Assembly (NCBI RefSeq): GCF_003932955.1
Contig: NZ_QOVY01000014.1
Span: forward strand, 1 to 35,547
Direction of reading: 5' to 3'
From: Chryseobacterium sp. SC28
GTDB taxonomy: Bacteria > Bacteroidota > Bacteroidia > Flavobacteriales > Weeksellaceae
DNA length: 35,547 nucleotides
Shown: positions 33,532 to 35,547 of the stretch, in pieces
Position numbering within the stretch: position 1 is the first letter of the stretch
Layout of the letters: every line of letters begins with the position of its first letter
The notes under the pieces: model-generated
Database searches by the model: none
What the model saw: the letters and a program-made list of their open reading frames with translations, nothing else
Told to the model about the DNA's origin: nothing
Translations under genes and position numbers: made by a program

Positions 33532-35547
33532 GAAGACTGAACACAAAACTTTTCCTCTGCCCAAAAAGAAAAAGGATCCATCTGCTGTCCAAAAATGGAT
33601 CAAAATCATTTGGCTCGGCTTGTTGGTGATCGTATTAGGAATTGCAGCTACGTTTTTCGCTGTTTCCCAAGGTTTTCTTGGCGATATGCCGGATGTGAAA
33701 GAGCTGGAAAATCCCGATATCTACGTCGCATCCGAAATATATTCGTCAGATAATGTTCTTTTAGGAAAATTCGAAAAAGAAAAAACGCGACCGGTGACGT
33801 ACAGCCAGTTGCCACCATTCCTCGTCTATGCTTTGCAGGCAAAAGAGGATGAACGCTTCAAAGAACACTCCGGCATCGACCTCAAGTCTATTCTGCGAGC
33901 CATCCTGTTTGGTGGCGAAAGAGGCGGCGGATCTACCATTACCCAGCAATTGGCAAAACTTCTTTTTACAGGAAATGCTTCTCAAAACAAAATTCAAAGA
34001 ATTTTTCAGAAATTGAAAGAATGGAGCGTTGCCGTTAGTCTGGAAAAACGCTATACAAAGGAAGAAATCGTTGCATTATATTTTAATAAAATGGATTTCC
34101 TTTTCAATGCGAAAGGAATCGAAATGGCATCCAGAGTTTACTTCAACAAATCTACCAGTCAATTGACTTTGCCGGAAGCGGCCACATTTGTTGCAATGCT
34201 GGAAGCACCGCGAAGAAATAATCCTTACAGAAATCCCGAGAGAGCCAAAGTCCGCAGAGATTTGGTTCTAAAACAAATGCGGGACACCGGCTATATCGAT
34301 GATGCAACCTACGAAAAAGCGGTGGCGACACCCATCGTTGTAGATTTTCACGAGATCAAAACCGTGGAAGACGGATTTTCTTCTTATTACAAATATTATC
34401 TGAGGAAAGAAATTCAGCAATATCTCGATGCCTATGAGAAAGAAACCGGCAAAGAACTGAATCTTTACAAAAACGGTTTGAAAATCTACGTTACCTTAGA
34501 TTCCAGAATGCAGCGCTATGCAGAAGAAGCCATCAAAGAGCATTTGACCAGTCTGCAAAGAAGTTTTGACGCCGAGATGAGACGCAATCCCAACCGGCCA
34601 TATTATTTTCTTTCGAAATCTCAAATTAATTCCTTAATGATGGCATCGGTAAGGAGAACGGGCCGATACAAGCAACTAAAAGCCGAAGGAATGCCGGAGG
34701 ACTCCATTATGATGGAGTTCCATACGCCGGTGAAAATGTCCAGATTTACTTGGGCGGGTGAAGAAGAAGTGGAGATGTCGCCTTGGGATTCCATCCGCTA
34801 TCACAAGCAGATTGCGCAGGCAGGACTGATGTCTATGGAGCCGGCAACCGGCGATATCAAAGCTTGGGTGGGAGGCATCAACTGGGATCATTTCCAGTAC
34901 GACCACGTGAAGCAGGGTAAGCGGCAGGTAGGATCTACCTTCAAACCATTTGTGTACGCCACGGCGATCATGCACCTTGGGATGACACCTTGCTCTACGG
35001 TTTCCAACGCCAGTTTTAATAAAGGAAGTTACCACGTGCCGGGAAGAGGCGGAATGCTGACGCTGAAAGATGCACTTGCACACTCTCAAAACCCGGTAGC
35101 ATTGCGATTGGCAGAGATGGTGGGTACCCAAAATGTCATCCAAACAGCGAGAGATCTGGGCGTAACTACGGAAATCTCCACCAGCTTGCCGATGGCTCTG
35201 GGAACTTCGGACATTACAATTTACGAAATGCTGGGTGCGTACAGTACCTTTGCCAACTTCGGGAATTACACCAAACCGGAAATGATCTGGAGAATAGAGG
35301 ATGCCAACGGACGTGTCATCAAAGAAGTGAAGCCCGTCGTAAAAGAAGTGATGAACGAGATGTATGCTTACACGATGATCGATCTGATGAAAGGCGTTAC
35401 CGAATACGGAACCGCATCCGGCGAATTAAGACGACGAGGAATTCCGGCAAGTGTAGAAATCGCGGGCAAAACCGGCACCACGCAGAACAACTCCGATGGG
35501 TGGTTTATGGGAATCGTTCCAAAACTGGCGACGGGAGTCTGGGTCGG
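33521..35547 (+). CDS. Class A penicillin-binding protein (PBP1A type), cut by the window end
   Basis: The frame is open from the ATG at 33521 to the end of the window (675 codons, no stop). A short basic cytoplasmic N-terminus is followed by one membrane helix (about residues 27-48). The glycosyltransferase domain shows KEDERFKEHSGID (catalytic Glu109) and GGGSTITQQLAK (around Ser138). The transpeptidase domain shows the nucleophile Ser472 in GSTFKPF, Ser522/Asn524 in HSQNPVA, and Lys650 in GKTGTTQNN. It therefore makes and cross-links peptidoglycan strands. All catalytic motifs are inside the window; only the C-terminus is missing. It overlaps gldH by 11 bases. Confidence 0.93.
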   Translation, partial: MENKKTEHKTFPLPKKKKDPSAVQKWIKIIWLGLLVIVLGIAATFFAVSQGFLGDMPDVKELENPDIYVASEIYSSDNVLLGKFEKEKTRPVTYSQLPPFLVYALQAKEDERFKEHSGIDLKSILRAILFGGERGGGSTITQQLAKLLFTGNASQNKIQRIFQKLKEWSVAVSLEKRYTKEEIVALYFNKMDFLFNAKGIEMASRVYFNKSTSQLTLPEAATFVAMLEAPRRNNPYRNPERAKVRRDLVLKQMRDTGYIDDATYEKAVATPIVVDFHEIKTVEDGFSSYYKYYLRKEIQQYLDAYEKETGKELNLYKNGLKIYVTLDSRMQRYAEEAIKEHLTSLQRSFDAEMRRNPNRPYYFLSKSQINSLMMASVRRTGRYKQLKAEGMPEDSIMMEFHTPVKMSRFTWAGEEEVEMSPWDSIRYHKQIAQAGLMSMEPATGDIKAWVGGINWDHFQYDHVKQGKRQVGSTFKPFVYATAIMHLGMTPCSTVSNASFNKGSYHVPGRGGMLTLKDALAHSQNPVALRLAEMVGTQNVIQTARDLGVTTEISTSLPMALGTSDITIYEMLGAYSTFANFGNYTKPEMIWRIEDANGRVIKEVKPVVKEVMNEMYAYTMIDLMKGVTEYGTASGELRRRGIPASVEIAGKTGTTQNNSDGWFMGIVPKLATGVWV

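Noticed and set aside
1-35547. Search for defence systems, toxin-antitoxin pairs, CRISPR arrays, prophage, integrases, tRNA or rRNA genes
   Set aside because: No supporting genes, repeats or RNA folds were seen; the gene content is core chromosomal.

Overview
The window comes from the chromosome of a Gram-negative Bacteroidota bacterium, most likely a flavobacterium of the Chryseobacterium/Weeksellaceae type. The evidence is a gliding-motility lipoprotein gene (gldH), lipid A synthesis (lpxB), flavobacterial families (IPExxxVDY, DUF2480, PSP1/RicT next to gldH, OmpP1/FadL next to an SGNH lipoprotein), AT-rich spacers, few Shine-Dalgarno sites, and repeated Bacteroidota promoter motifs (TTTG, about 19 bases, TAnnTTTG). 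The genus is inferred from gene content only.

Layout. 260-2454 (+): chorismate synthase followed by two thioredoxin-fold genes, closed by a bidirectional terminator. 2530-8605 (-): nusB, DUF1573 lipoprotein and yajC; an ECF-type sigma factor with an overlapping membrane partner; an acyltransferase; aspS. 8814-11487: a small THX-like ribosomal protein (+), a DUF2480 gene (-), then lpxB overlapping a DinB-like gene (+). 11528-13759 (-): folE and cysS. 13938-18118 (+): the tightly packed run acpP, fabF, rnc, an IPExxxVDY gene and pyk, ending in a terminator that holds an IS-end-like palindrome. 18368-22679 (+): a DPE2-like 4-alpha-glucanotransferase and two exported proteins of unknown role. 22874-27556 (+): an M14 carboxypeptidase, a duplicated palindromic repeat, an M1 aminopeptidase and coaX. 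27557-31301 (-): Rrf2 regulator with tadA, and an OmpP1/FadL channel with an SGNH lipoprotein. 31683-35547 (+): PSP1/RicT, gldH and a class A penicillin-binding protein cut by the window end.

Almost everything is core metabolism, translation, envelope biogenesis and protein turnover. No phage, CRISPR array, toxin-antitoxin pair, defence cluster, intact transposase, tRNA or rRNA was seen. I do not see a clear undescribed multi-gene system. The best leads are non-coding: an IS-terminus-like hairpin nested in the pyk terminator, a tandemly duplicated 76/77-base repeat that also duplicates a promoter -7 box in front of the M1 peptidase gene, and an intergenic element resembling a dispersed repeat upstream of lpxB. 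Several start codons were moved inward because a promoter lies inside the longer reading frame (sigma factor, folE, ompP1).
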